A stretch of 34,984 nt of DNA, taken from Aerococcus sp. HMSC062A02. Lineage in GTDB: Bacteria > Bacillota > Bacilli > Lactobacillales > Aerococcaceae. Both the position numbers and the translations under genes were made by a program. Of this stretch, positions 17,796 through 26,716 are shown one piece after another. The notes under the pieces were generated by a model. It did not search any database and was not told the origin of the DNA. It was given only the letters and a program-made list of their open reading frames with translations. The stretch covers positions 31,897 to 66,880 of the forward strand of contig NZ_KV797939.1 of assembly GCF_001809535.1 (NCBI RefSeq), in the 5' to 3' direction. Position 1 is the stretch's first letter. Each line of letters begins with the position of its first letter.

Positions 17796-18626
17796 ATGAG
17801 TGAAGACCAAACAAAAATTTTTTATGTCCTATCCGATGCAGTGGGAACCATTGCTAAGGATGCCTTGAACAACGCCTTTGTCCAGTTTCCGAATATCGAA
17901 TACAAGGTGCGCATCTTTCCCTTTGTCCAGTATACGGACTATCTCAAACGGATTCTGAAATCAGCTAAAGACTGCCAGGCTAGCATTATTTCCACCTTTA
18001 TCAAGCAAGAATTAGAGGAAATGGCCAGTAACTACTGTGAGGCTAATGACCTCTTCTACTACAACTTAATCGATCCCCTCGTCCAACATATCGCTAAGGA
18101 AGCGGACCAGGCTCCCCGGCAGAAACCAGGCAATAAGAAGGCCTTGGACAAGGACTACTACCGGCGGATCGAAGCCATTGAATTCGCAGTCAAGAACGAT
18201 GATGGCAAGCACCCCGCTGACTTCAAGAAGGCGGATATTGTCCTCTTAGGGATTTCCCGGACCTCGAAGACTCCGCTCAGTCTCTTTCTCGCCAACCAGG
18301 GCTACAGGGTCACCAACCTCCCCCTAGTTCCCGAAGCCCACTTACCCGAAGAGCTCTATGAAGTTGACCCTAAAAAAATAATCGGACTAACCAATGATGT
18401 CAATGTCCTCAACAAGTTTCGAAGGGAACGCCTCCGCTCTTATGGTATCCAAGAGCTGGGCCGCTATAGTGACGACCAGCGTATCCAAAAAGAACTGGAC
18501 TATGCAGATCAGATTTACGCTGAACTCGGCTGCCCGGTCATCAATGTTGCCGACCGGAGCATCGAAGAAACCGCCACCCTCATTCTCATGTTCCTCAATT
18601 TCCAAGAAAAAGAGGTTGAAGATTAG
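17796..18626 (+). CDS. ppsR: PEP synthase / pyruvate phosphate dikinase regulatory protein
   Basis: Bifunctional ADP-dependent kinase and phosphorylase that switches PPDK or PEP synthase off and on at a threonine. The 276-residue product has the family P-loop GISRTSKT (152-159) and the N-terminal FYVLSDAVGTIAKDAL. Start is ATG 17796 after GGAGGG; a GTG three codons earlier overlaps that site. It is alone between a promoter and a two-way terminator. Neither target enzyme is encoded in this window; in Bacillus the homolog yqfL lies near glyQS, so the gene may be kept here by ancestral neighbourhood. Confidence 0.92.
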   Translation: MSEDQTKIFYVLSDAVGTIAKDALNNAFVQFPNIEYKVRIFPFVQYTDYLKRILKSAKDCQASIISTFIKQELEEMASNYCEANDLFYYNLIDPLVQHIAKEADQAPRQKPGNKKALDKDYYRRIEAIEFAVKNDDGKHPADFKKADIVLLGISRTSKTPLSLFLANQGYRVTNLPLVPEAHLPEELYEVDPKKIIGLTNDVNVLNKFRRERLRSYGIQELGRYSDDQRIQKELDYADQIYAELGCPVINVADRSIEETATLILMFLNFQEKEVED

Positions 18627-18627
18627 A

Positions 18628-18674
18628 AAAAGGCCGCCTAGTCACACTTAAACAGTGACTAGGCGGCCTTTTTA
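18628..18674. terminator. Bidirectional terminator between ppsR and the RDD gene
   Basis: AAAGGCCGCCTAGTCAC and GTGACTAGGCGGCCTTT form a 17-bp stem around a nine-base loop, with A and T runs on both sides. It lies directly after the ppsR stop and four bases from the RDD stop on the other strand, so both convergent units can end here. Confidence 0.92.
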
Positions 18675-18678
18675 GCGC

Positions 18679-19320
18679 TTAAATCCGATTCTCTTCATAG
18701 AGGAAGCGGAATTGGTCTAGGGCGACGACATTGGTGTCGGTAAAGAAGTCCATGAAATTCTGCCGCTTAGGCGTAACGACCACAAAGAGGCCGAGAATGG
18801 GCAAATTGCTTAGGATCAGCTTGCCTAAACCCTCGCGGACAAAACAAGTGCCAAAATTCAAGCGGTACTGGTCCGCCTTAACAACTTGTAGCTTGAAGAG
18901 GGCCTTGCCCAGGGTCTGGCCGTTTAATAGATATGAGGCCAGGCTAAAGTAGACCACTAAAACTAACTGCCACGCTAAATACTTTACTAAGGGCCACTGA
19001 ACCAGGTAGGCATCAGGCAGAAAGGTCAGGACACAGGCCAAGAGGATGGCTTGGAGGGCCCCCACAAAGATCAGGTCCACGAGAAAGGCCCAGAGCCGGA
19101 TCCAAAAGCCAGCATAGAGTTTGCGGCTAAAGCCGTTGACCAGGTTGCGGTCGACATGGCGGCGGTAGGACATGAGTAGGTCTTGGCCCGATAGTTTCTG
19201 GGCCTTCTTTTGCTTATCATGTCGGACAGCCTCTGCCTCTCCTTCTAAACGGCCGTGGTAGAGCTGGTCATTGAGTTGGGGCAGAGGTCCTTGGAGCTTG
19301 TCATCTCTTTCCTTGGCCAT
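18679..19320 (-). CDS. RDD family membrane protein, SppI-like
   Basis: A 213-residue membrane protein. A charged cytoplasmic part (1-60) precedes an RDD domain: YAGFWIRLWAFLVDLIF with the defining arginine and aspartate (about 69-85), two or three further helices, and GQTLGKALFKLQVV (about 134-147). It follows sppA by two bases and is its last partner in the operon. In Bacillus subtilis the gene after sppA, yteJ/sppI, also encodes an RDD protein that inhibits SppA. Position and domain suggest the same role here; that is an inference. Confidence 0.8.
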   Translation of the reverse strand: MAKERDDKLQGPLPQLNDQLYHGRLEGEAEAVRHDKQKKAQKLSGQDLLMSYRRHVDRNLVNGFSRKLYAGFWIRLWAFLVDLIFVGALQAILLACVLTFLPDAYLVQWPLVKYLAWQLVLVVYFSLASYLLNGQTLGKALFKLQVVKADQYRLNFGTCFVREGLGKLILSNLPILGLFVVVTPKRQNFMDFFTDTNVVALDQFRFLYEENRI

Positions 19321-19322
19321 CT

Positions 19323-20330
19323 TTAAACACCTCCGTAGAGATAGTAGGCTTGAGGGGTGTTTTGGTGGAGGGCCTGGCCTTGGAGAGTGTCCCAGTTAGG
19401 GATGGCGCTTTTGAGATCCAAGGATTTGGAGAAGAGGCCGAGGATGGAGTCCATTTCGGAAGCCTTAGGTGTTACATCAACGACTTCAGCTTCTTCTAAG
19501 GATTGGTCCTTTTTGAGGGCAGCTAGGGCGTCGGCTTGGTAGCCCATCTCATCGATGAGGCCATTATCCTTCGCCTGCTTGCCGGAATAAACCCGCCCAT
19601 CCGCTAATTTGCGGACTTGGTCTTCATCCATGCCTCGCCCATCCGCGACAATGCGGACGAATTCGTCGTAGGATTCCTTGATCAGGCCATCAAAGATCTT
19701 CTTCTCTTCGTCAGAAGCATCCTTGAAGGGACTGCCCATATCCTTCTGGTCACCAGACTTGTAGACTTCCATTTTGAAGCCGTGCTCGTCCATGAAGTCC
19801 TTGACATTGAGCGAGGACATGATGACCCCAATAGAGCCGGTAGTTGTATTGTTATCGGCAAAGATCTTATCCCCTGCCATGGAGATCATATAGCCCCCGC
19901 TGGCTGCCATCGAGCCCATGCTGACATAGATAGGCAGCTGGCGGTCGTCTTTTAAGTCTTTAAGGGCGCGGTAGAGTTCCTGGCTGTGGTAGGTGGTCCC
20001 ACCTGGAGAATCGACAACTAGGAGCAAGGCCTTAACGCTGTCGTCTTCCTTGAGGTCAGCAATCTGGTCCAGGACTTCCTGGTGGCGGTAACCAGGGCCT
20101 TGCAAGCTTGAGCCATCGCCTGTATCTGCTATAGTACCTTCCACCTTGAGGACGGCAATCCGTTGACTCGGATTGCCGCTCTCAAGGACCTCCTCCTTAC
20201 CCGCAAAGGGCTTGCTCAATTCCTCCCAATTGACTTCTTTAAGCCGCTCTTGGCTTTGTCGGCGGCTAGCAAGTCCGAGAATCAAGAGTAAAGCAGCCAC
20301 AATGACCAAAATCCATGATTTGGCTTTCAT
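19323..20330 (-). CDS. sppA: Signal peptide peptidase SppA
   Basis: Membrane-anchored serine protease with Ser-Lys dyad that degrades leftover signal peptides. The 335-residue product has one N-terminal helix (5-21) and a single S49 domain, as in Gram-positive SppA. Catalytic serine is S144 in MAASGGY; the lysine is probably K196 in the KSGDQKDMGSPF stretch, spaced 52 residues as in the Bacillus enzyme. DSPGGT (107-112) and TTGSIGVI (163-170) are conserved. ATG at 20330 starts 37 bases after aspS, with no terminator between, so the T-box promoter of hisS may also drive it. Confidence 0.94.
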   Translation of the reverse strand: MKAKSWILVIVAALLLILGLASRRQSQERLKEVNWEELSKPFAGKEEVLESGNPSQRIAVLKVEGTIADTGDGSSLQGPGYRHQEVLDQIADLKEDDSVKALLLVVDSPGGTTYHSQELYRALKDLKDDRQLPIYVSMGSMAASGGYMISMAGDKIFADNNTTTGSIGVIMSSLNVKDFMDEHGFKMEVYKSGDQKDMGSPFKDASDEEKKIFDGLIKESYDEFVRIVADGRGMDEDQVRKLADGRVYSGKQAKDNGLIDEMGYQADALAALKKDQSLEEAEVVDVTPKASEMDSILGLFSKSLDLKSAIPNWDTLQGQALHQNTPQAYYLYGGV

Positions 20331-20367
20331 TTACAAGCTCTCCTTCCTTTGACACTTAAATTGTAGC

Positions 20368-22137
20368 TTAGTCCACATCGATGCGAGTCACTTCAAGACT
20401 CAAGTCGTTTATTTGCTCTTGGGAAACTTCACTAGGCGCATTTGTCAATGGATCGAAGGCGCGGCCATTCTTAGGGAAGGCCATGACTTCACGAATGTTA
20501 TCTTCGCCGGCTAAAAGCATCACTAAACGGTCGAGACCAATCGCTAAGCCGCCGTGTGGTGGGAAGCCGTATTCCAAGGCGTCCAGTAAGAAGCCGAATT
20601 GTTCATTGGCGCTCTCTTCGCTGAAGCCTAATGCTTCTAACATTTGGAGTTGGATATCTTTTTGGTGGATACGGATGGACCCGCCCCCGATTTCATAGCC
20701 GTTGAGGACGATGTCATAGGCTTGGGCATAGACTTCTTCAGGTTGGTTGCTTAACTTGTCGAGATCTTCTTCATTAGGCATGGTGAAGGGATGGTGCATG
20801 GCATTGTAGCGGCCTTCTTGTTCATCATACTCGAGCAGTGGCCAATTTACGACCCAGAGGAAGTTGAATTGGTTCTTGTCCATCAATCCTAGTTCGCGGG
20901 CAAATTTCAGGCGAATTTCGGACAGGGATTGGTGGACCACACTGGCCTTGTCAGCTAAGAAGAGGAGGATATCCCCTGCTTCTGCTTGGAGACGGTCAAC
21001 AAGTGGCTCCGGATTTTCCTTGAAGAATTTACCGATCGGACCAGTCAAGCCGTCTTCACTGACCTTAATCCAAGCGACCCCTTTGGCACCATATGTGCTG
21101 GCGAAGTCAGTTAAGCCGTCTAAGTCCTTACGGGAGTACTGATCAGCTGCACCTTTGACATTGATGGCTTTGACCATACCGCCATTTTCGATGGCTTGGT
21201 TGAAGACCTTCAATTCATACTGGCTGACCACGTCCGATACATCCACTAATTTCATGCCGAAACGGGTGTCGGGTTTGTCTGTCCCGTAATAATTCATGGC
21301 GTCATCATAGGAAATAATAGGGAAGTCTTCGGTAATTTCAACGCCCCGGGTTTCTTTCATGACATCTTTAAGCATGGCTTCGACGATTTCACGAATTTCT
21401 TCCTGGCTGAGGAAGCTGGTTTCCAAGTCCACTTGGGTAAATTCTGGTTGGCGGTCCCCCCGCAAGTCTTCATCACGGAAGCAACGAACGATTTGGTAGT
21501 AGCGGTCCATACCTGAAGCCATCAGCAATTGCTTGAAGAGCTGAGGTGACTGAGGCAGAGCATAGAATTCACCAGGGTGGACACGGGAAGGAACCAAGTA
21601 GTCGCGAGCGCCTTCTGGTGTTGACTTGGTCAGGTAAGGGGTCTCAATATCCAAGAAGCCTTCTTTTTCAAGGAAGCGGCGGATGGCTTGGGTGACTTTC
21701 GCACGTAAAACAATATTAGCGTTCATTTCAGGGCGGCGGAGATCCACATAGCGGTATTTCAAGCGGATATCATCGTTCACATCGATGTCGTCCTCTACCA
21801 TGAATGGTGGGGTCTTAGCCTTGTTTAAGATAGTCAATTCTTTGACCATGACTTCGATGTCCCCATTCTTAATCTTAGGGTTAACCATGTCTTCGTCACG
21901 GTTGATGACGTCACCAGTCACTTCGATGACATATTCAGACCGTAATTTTTCCGCTTGGTCGAAGTGGTCCCCTAAATTTTCTACGTTGAAAACCACTTGA
22001 ACGAAGCCTTCACGGTCTCTCAGGTCAACGAAGATTACCCCACCAAGGTCCCGGCGTTTTTGTACCCAGCCCTTGAGTGTGACCGTCTGGCCGACTAATT
22101 CTTTAGATACGTTTCCACAATATGTTGTACGTTTCAT
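20368..22137 (-). CDS. aspS: Aspartyl-tRNA synthetase
   Basis: Class II synthetase charging tRNA-Asp. The 589-residue length is that of bacterial AspRS. It has an N-terminal OB fold for the anticodon (1-105, [19 protein letters not shown]), motif 2 [16 protein letters not shown], the bacterial GAD insertion (about 300-410) and motif 3 [12 protein letters not shown]. It follows hisS by 11 bases with AAGGAGG in the gap. The hisS-aspS pair is a standard Firmicute operon under one T-box leader. Whether the enzyme is discriminating or also charges tRNA-Asn is not readable here. Confidence 0.97.
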   Translation of the reverse strand: MKRTTYCGNVSKELVGQTVTLKGWVQKRRDLGGVIFVDLRDREGFVQVVFNVENLGDHFDQAEKLRSEYVIEVTGDVINRDEDMVNPKIKNGDIEVMVKELTILNKAKTPPFMVEDDIDVNDDIRLKYRYVDLRRPEMNANIVLRAKVTQAIRRFLEKEGFLDIETPYLTKSTPEGARDYLVPSRVHPGEFYALPQSPQLFKQLLMASGMDRYYQIVRCFRDEDLRGDRQPEFTQVDLETSFLSQEEIREIVEAMLKDVMKETRGVEITEDFPIISYDDAMNYYGTDKPDTRFGMKLVDVSDVVSQYELKVFNQAIENGGMVKAINVKGAADQYSRKDLDGLTDFASTYGAKGVAWIKVSEDGLTGPIGKFFKENPEPLVDRLQAEAGDILLFLADKASVVHQSLSEIRLKFARELGLMDKNQFNFLWVVNWPLLEYDEQEGRYNAMHHPFTMPNEEDLDKLSNQPEEVYAQAYDIVLNGYEIGGGSIRIHQKDIQLQMLEALGFSEESANEQFGFLLDALEYGFPPHGGLAIGLDRLVMLLAGEDNIREVMAFPKNGRAFDPLTNAPSEVSQEQINDLSLEVTRIDVD

Positions 22138-22148
22138 CTTGTTCCTCC

Positions 22149-23444
22149 TTATGCATTAGCATGAAAACTTGCAATAACATCTGAAAATTGTTCTTTAATT
22201 TGGTCAATGGCGAATTTTTTCTCCTCGCCCGAAGCCATGTCTTTAACATTGAGGGCCCCTTCTTCTAATTCGCTCTCACCCAGAGTAATCACGAACTTGG
22301 CGCCCAACTTATCGGCATCCCGGAATTGCTTGCCCGGCTTGCGGTGCTTGTAATCGAGCTGACAGGAATAGCCCTGTTGGCGGATGGCCTCAATTAAGGG
22401 CAGGCTGTTTGCAACCTGGATCCCTGGAATAGTCACCAAGTAGACATCTAAAGGATCCGTGTCAGGCAAGGCCACTTCTTGGGCTTCCAAGAGGAGCATG
22501 AGCCGCTCTAAACCAATCGCAAAGCCAAAACCTGGTACATCCTGCTTTCCATCTGAGAGTTCCTTGACAAGTCCTGAATAAGACCCGCCCCCGCAGATAG
22601 TGGTTTCTGCTCCGAAAACTTCATTCTTGGTCATGATCTCAAAGATGGTATCTTGGTAGTAGTCCAAGCCCCGGACCATATTAGCATCGATCCGGTAAGG
22701 AATCCCTAATTGATCGAGAAGGCTTTGGACTAGGTCAAAGCGTTCCTTAGATTCTTCGGATAAGAAGTCCAGAATACTTGGCGCATCCTTTACAATCTCC
22801 TTGTCCTTAGGGTCCTTGCTATCGAGGACGCGCAGAGGATTCTTGTGGAGCCGGGTCTTGGAGTCTTCACTCAACCGGTCTTCGAAGGGTTCCAGATAGT
22901 CAATGAGAGCCTGGCGGTAGGCTATACGTGAATCGATATCGCCTAGTGAGTTAATCACTAATTCCAAGTCAGAAATCCCTAAGCCTGTGAGAATTTCCCA
23001 AGCCAGGGCGATGGTTTCCACATCAATGAGTGCCTGGGAATCGCCGAAGACCTCCACACCTAATTGGTTGAACTGGCGCTGGCGCCCACCCTGGGGCCGC
23101 TCATAGCGGAACATCGGGCTCAGATAGTAGACCTTGTAAGGATGATGGTGTTCTGGGCCATAAAGTTTGTTTTCAATATAGGCCCGAACAACCGGTGCCG
23201 TCCCTTCTGGCTTGAGGGCAATATGGCGGTCGCCCTTGTCTTTAAAGTCATACATTTCTTTAGAGACCACGTCTGAGGTCTCTCCCACTCCCCGTGCGAA
23301 GAGTTCGTAGTGCTCAAACATCGGTGTTCGAATTTCACGGAAGCGGTAGCGGCTCAGGATCGCCCGAGCCTTGTCTTCTACATAATGCCACTTGGCAATT
23401 TCTTCAGGTAAAATATCAACCGTTCCTTTTGGTCGCTGAATCAT
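22149..23444 (-). CDS. hisS: Histidyl-tRNA synthetase
   Basis: Class II synthetase charging tRNA-His. The 431-residue product begins [15 protein letters not shown] and has [24 protein letters not shown] (motif 2 region), the histidine motifs LVKELSDG near 310-320 and [11 protein letters not shown], motif 3 [14 protein letters not shown], and a C-terminal anticodon domain (about 335-425). It is the first gene behind a T-box leader and is followed by aspS after 11 bases. Confidence 0.97.
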   Translation of the reverse strand: MIQRPKGTVDILPEEIAKWHYVEDKARAILSRYRFREIRTPMFEHYELFARGVGETSDVVSKEMYDFKDKGDRHIALKPEGTAPVVRAYIENKLYGPEHHHPYKVYYLSPMFRYERPQGGRQRQFNQLGVEVFGDSQALIDVETIALAWEILTGLGISDLELVINSLGDIDSRIAYRQALIDYLEPFEDRLSEDSKTRLHKNPLRVLDSKDPKDKEIVKDAPSILDFLSEESKERFDLVQSLLDQLGIPYRIDANMVRGLDYYQDTIFEIMTKNEVFGAETTICGGGSYSGLVKELSDGKQDVPGFGFAIGLERLMLLLEAQEVALPDTDPLDVYLVTIPGIQVANSLPLIEAIRQQGYSCQLDYKHRKPGKQFRDADKLGAKFVITLGESELEEGALNVKDMASGEEKKFAIDQIKEQFSDVIASFHANA

Positions 23445-23466
23445 TCACATCCCCCTTAATCATTCC

Positions 23467-23695
23467 ATAAAAAAATCCCTATCCTGAAAAACAGGATAAG
23501 GACGAAAGTTTCGTGGTACCACCTTAATTATTCTAGCTATTGGCTAGAAATCTCTAGCGCGTAACGTGCGCAACGGAGTCTTCACTCACCTCCAGAGTGT
23601 CCAACTTAAGTCAAGAATAAATGCTTGCACCCTCCGCATTCTCTCTAAGGATTCTCTCCATAAGTCATTCTCTTTCAACGGTTTTATCAGTAACT
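23467..23695 (-). promoter_or_regulatory. T-box leader of hisS-aspS
   Basis: The minus strand carries the T-box core AAGGTGGTACCACG (23512-23525). A terminator follows at 23467-23504, with an 11-bp stem (TCCTTATCCTG with CAGGATAGGGA, G-U pairs allowed) and TTTTTTT. Stem I lies roughly between 23660 and 23560. Its presumed specifier region contains GACAC (23597-23601), in which GAC (Asp) and CAC (His) overlap. I could not fold stem I well enough to say which triplet is presented. Confidence 0.88.
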
Positions 23696-23724
23696 AGCTT
23701 AACCAATCTTTAGACAAAAGTCAA
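23696..23724 (-). promoter_or_regulatory. hisS-aspS promoter
   Basis: On the minus strand TTGACT (23719-23724), a 17-base spacer and TAAGCT (23696-23701) precede the T-box leader. Confidence 0.6.
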
Positions 23725-23839
23725 TTTAAAAATCTTTCCCAACTTGGACTTTTTGTTTCGGGCAAGAGATAGAAGCCATCCTCTTCCAGTCAGCCCCAAG
23801 TGCCACCTAAGTTTTAGCTCAGACTTTTTGTCTTTTGAA

Positions 23840-23868
23840 TTGCGCTCTTTTTAATTAAAGGGTAAACT
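23840..23868 (+). promoter_or_regulatory. Possible promoter of the amidase gene
   Basis: TTGCGC (23840-23845), 17 bases, TAAACT (23863-23868), 34 bases before the ATG at 23903. The match is moderate. The divergent hisS promoter is about 120 bases away. Confidence 0.45.
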
Positions 23869-23902
23869 TATAGAAAGAAGTCATTCAGAAAGGGGGTTGA
23901 AA

Positions 23903-25339
23903 ATGAACTGGAAAGACCATTGGGAAGCCAGGCGGGGCCATTATTTTATCTACAGCTTGGTCGTCATCCTGGTCTTGTTGGGGGCTTTTTTAACGATTTT
24001 TCACCTAAGTCAAAACCAGCAGAAGAAGACCCAGGCTGACCTGATCAACCTCCGCCAGGGACCCGGTATTACTTATGACATCAAGGAACAAGTCAAGAAG
24101 GGAACGGGCTACCAAGTGATGCGGGAGGCCAATGACTGGCTTTATGTCCGCCTGGCTAATGGACAGACAGGTTGGCTGCCTAGCTGGCTCATGCCCCAGG
24201 GCCAAGATGACAAAGACCGGGGCTTTATCGCAACCGTGATCGACGACCAGGTCCCTATCCTCTCTCAGGCCAAAGATGGCGACAAGCTTGGCGAGGCTAA
24301 GCAAGGCGATAAGTTCACCATTCTCTACCAGGACAAGGGATGGATCCAAGTCCAATTCCAAAATGAAACTGCCTGGATCGACCAGAGCGCTATCGACATC
24401 ACGCCCGGTACGATTGCTAACGAGTACATTGCCAGCCTGTCCGAGGACGAGCAGGCGGCCGTCGATAACTTACTCAAGGATTATCCCGCTAAGGTCGTGG
24501 CCACCGCAGCTGGCGTCAATATCCGGGAGGCACCGACCAATGAGTCTGATGTGATCTACAAGGGCAAGATGAACGAGGGCTTCGCCTACCTGGGCCAAGA
24601 GGACGTCTACTACAAGGTCAAGACCAAGGACGGCCAAGAAGGCTACCTGGCCAACTGGCTGGCCAAGTCCGACGCCACGGAAATGTCCAAGAAAGCCCAG
24701 GAAGCAGAAGCTACAACCACTCTCAGCCAAAAAACCATCGTGCTCGACCCAGGCCACGGGGGCAAGGACCCAGGTGCTATCTCCGATGACGAAAAAGTCT
24801 ATGAAAAAGACGTTGCCCTAGCCTCGGCTCAGATCCTCAAGGAAAAACTGGAAGCGGCCGGTGCCAAGGTCATCATGACCCGGGAGGACGACCAATTCAT
24901 CGAACTGGCTGACCGGGGTCGACTCTACAATGAAGTCAACGGCGACCTCTTCCTCAGCCTCCACTACGATTCGGCAGCTGAAGCGACCGTCAGCGGTAAT
25001 ACCGTCTACTATTACGATGAAGCCTCGATTCCAGTAGCCCAAGAGCTCCAAAGTCAGCTCATCGAACAGATGAATGTGCCCAATAATGGGATCGAATTCG
25101 GGAACTTCCAGGTCATCCGGGACTCCCATCCCCCTGCCCTTCTCTTAGAGCTCGGTTACATGTCCAACCCTAATGATGTGCAGAAATTTAGCCAAAAAGA
25201 CTACCACGAGCGGGTCGCTCAAGCCGTCTACAACGGCCTGGTCTGCTACTTCCAAGAAGGCGGCAATAGCCAGGGCCAGAGTGTCCCAGCCTCTAGCGAT
25301 CAAAAGCAAGCAAATGAAAACGCCTCAGCAGCTCCATAA
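23903..25339 (+). CDS. N-acetylmuramoyl-L-alanine amidase with three SH3b-like domains
   Basis: Cell-wall hydrolase cutting the bond between muramic acid and the stem peptide. The 478-residue product has an N-terminal membrane anchor or uncleaved signal (about 16-36). It then has three SH3b-like modules (about 44-98, 108-165 and 196-254) and a C-terminal amidase_3 domain (about 277-452) with zinc ligands H285, E301 and H354 and catalytic E416 in LLLELG. A short polar tail follows. Start is ATG 23903 after AGGGGG; a TTG two codons earlier is less likely. A similar amidase, yrvJ, sits upstream of hisS-aspS in Bacillus; here it is divergent to them. Confidence 0.9.
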   Translation: MNWKDHWEARRGHYFIYSLVVILVLLGAFLTIFHLSQNQQKKTQADLINLRQGPGITYDIKEQVKKGTGYQVMREANDWLYVRLANGQTGWLPSWLMPQGQDDKDRGFIATVIDDQVPILSQAKDGDKLGEAKQGDKFTILYQDKGWIQVQFQNETAWIDQSAIDITPGTIANEYIASLSEDEQAAVDNLLKDYPAKVVATAAGVNIREAPTNESDVIYKGKMNEGFAYLGQEDVYYKVKTKDGQEGYLANWLAKSDATEMSKKAQEAEATTTLSQKTIVLDPGHGGKDPGAISDDEKVYEKDVALASAQILKEKLEAAGAKVIMTREDDQFIELADRGRLYNEVNGDLFLSLHYDSAAEATVSGNTVYYYDEASIPVAQELQSQLIEQMNVPNNGIEFGNFQVIRDSHPPALLLELGYMSNPNDVQKFSQKDYHERVAQAVYNGLVCYFQEGGNSQGQSVPASSDQKQANENASAAP

Positions 25340-25360
25340 GAAGCTGCTAAGGCGTTTTTA
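25319..25360. terminator. Terminator overlapping the end of the amidase gene
   Basis: AACGCCT-C-AGCAGCT pairs with AGCTGCT-A-AGGCGTT around an eight-base loop, followed by TTT. The left arm encodes the last codons of the amidase. On the minus strand it lies four bases after the end of the 152-residue gene and has a TTTT run, so it probably serves both convergent units. Confidence 0.88.
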
Positions 25361-25363
25361 ATT

Positions 25364-25822
25364 TTAAGCTTTAGGAGGACGTTGGTCCAAGTTGCGGATC
25401 AAACGGCCCCGTTCGTCATAGACGTGGTCGCGGGCTTTTTGGCTGCTAGCCATGCTCAGAATCAGGCGGTCGCGGTAGGGTTCGGCCAATTCGTCAAAGA
25501 GAAATTCCTCATCGTGGAGGTTGTATTTTTTACGGTTGGCTTCATTTTCGCCTTCTGAACGCAGTTTGTATTGGCGGCTAGGAAGTTCTTGGTCGCTTTC
25601 TTCCTTTTCCACCCGGTAGACATAGTTGTCGTCATCGTAGGTGATCTCCAAGGCACCGGTATTGGTGCGCTCGTAGTTGATATTATCGTACTTGTCCTTC
25701 TGCAGCTCCCACCAAGCCTTGATGCCCTCGATGGCTTCTTCTTCACTCTTGTAAGAGCCGTGTTGCTTACGGACGCCGTGGCGTTTATTTTCCCAGTAAA
25801 CGGTGTAGATGGTCTGTGTCAT
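25364..25822 (-). CDS. Conserved-looking hypothetical protein coupled to rsuA
   Basis: A 152-residue hydrophilic protein starting MTQTIYTVYWENKRHG. There is no signal or membrane segment. The first half looks like a small alpha/beta fold (YTVYWENK, EEAIEGIKAWWELQKDKY, GALEITYDDDNYVYRVEK), the second half is charged and mostly helical. Its ATG overlaps the rsuA stop by four bases (ATGA), so translation is likely coupled. I do not recognise the family. The coupling hints at RNA or ribosome work, which is only an inference. Confidence 0.75.
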   Translation of the reverse strand: MTQTIYTVYWENKRHGVRKQHGSYKSEEEAIEGIKAWWELQKDKYDNINYERTNTGALEITYDDDNYVYRVEKEESDQELPSRQYKLRSEGENEANRKKYNLHDEEFLFDELAEPYRDRLILSMASSQKARDHVYDERGRLIRNLDQRPPKA

Positions 25823-26586
25823 TTTTGGTCTTCCTTTCTTTGCGAGGCCCTGGCCTCAGTTTCATCTAAGTGGAGTAAAGCGAGAAGGCTGGCCTTGTCT
25901 ACTTCCTGGTAGTCTCCCCGGTCCAGGTCAGGGTCTAAGCGCAAGCCGCCCATGCGGAGGCGCTTGAGATAGGTCACTTCCTTACCGACCGCTTGGAACA
26001 TCCGCTTGACCTGGTGGAACTTCCCTTCGTGGAGGATGAGACGAATCTGGCTCCTCCCAGAACCCAGGTCGACCTGGTCAATAAAAAGTTCCGCAGGCAG
26101 GCAAGTTTCTCCTTGGTCAATGGCCAGGCCGGAAGCGAAAGCCGCCTGGTCTTCAGCAGTCACTATGCCTGCAATTTCCGCATAGTATTCCTTGTCCACC
26201 TTCTTGCGTGGGGACAGGAGGTCATGACTGAGCTGGCCATCATTCGTGATCAAAAGCAGGCCTTCTGTGTCCTTATCCAAGCGCCCCACAGGGAAGGGAT
26301 CGTAGATTTGGACCAGGTCTTGGGGCAGAAGATCAGTAACAATGGCTGTCTGCCCGTCCTTAGTCGTAGACAAATAACCTGCTGGCTTGTGCAAGATAAA
26401 ATAAATGAAGGGTTGGTAGCGGACGCTCTCCCCATCCAAGCTGACCTGGTCCTGGTCTGGATCCAAATGGTGGTCAACTTTTTTAAGCGTCTGACCGTTC
26501 ACTTGGACGCGCCCTTTTTTGATGGCTTGCTTGGCCTCCTTGCGGCTTAAGAGCGTGTAATTGGCAATTAATTTATCTAAGCGCAT
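25819..26586 (-). CDS. rsuA: 16S rRNA pseudouridine synthase, RsuA type
   Basis: Makes pseudouridine in 16S rRNA (position 516 in E. coli numbering). The 255-residue product has an N-terminal S4 RNA-binding domain (1-48, MRLDKLIANYTLLSRKEAK) and the catalytic core with GRLDKDTEGLLL (101-112; catalytic D104) and HKPAGYLST (66-74). RluB or RluF types share this layout, but the length and HKPAGY-with-DPFPVGRLD wording fit RsuA best. ATG at 26586 follows GGAGGAGG. A hypothetical gene overlaps its stop by four bases. Confidence 0.88.
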   Translation of the reverse strand: MRLDKLIANYTLLSRKEAKQAIKKGRVQVNGQTLKKVDHHLDPDQDQVSLDGESVRYQPFIYFILHKPAGYLSTTKDGQTAIVTDLLPQDLVQIYDPFPVGRLDKDTEGLLLITNDGQLSHDLLSPRKKVDKEYYAEIAGIVTAEDQAAFASGLAIDQGETCLPAELFIDQVDLGSGRSQIRLILHEGKFHQVKRMFQAVGKEVTYLKRLRMGGLRLDPDLDRGDYQEVDKASLLALLHLDETEARASQRKEDQK

Positions 26587-26619
26587 AACTAGCCTCCTCC
26601 ACTTTTTTGATCTTATTCT

Positions 26620-26628
26620 ATTTTAACA
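26620..26628 (-). promoter_or_regulatory. Possible extended -10 promoter of rsuA
   Basis: The minus strand reads TGTTAAAAT, one base from the TGTTATAAT boxes elsewhere in the window, 33 bases before the rsuA start. Confidence 0.4.
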
Positions 26629-26661
26629 TATGTCTAAATAAAAAGCCTGACCTAGCCCAGT

Positions 26662-26692
26662 AAAAAAGGAGACAGGACAAAACTGTCTCCCA
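26662..26692 (-). terminator. Intrinsic terminator of fhs
   Basis: On the minus strand GGAGACAG pairs with CTGTCTCC around a short loop, followed by TTTTTT, starting 24 bases after the fhs stop. Confidence 0.9.
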
Positions 26693-26716
26693 ATTTTTTA
26701 TCAAATGAGTAAAGAC

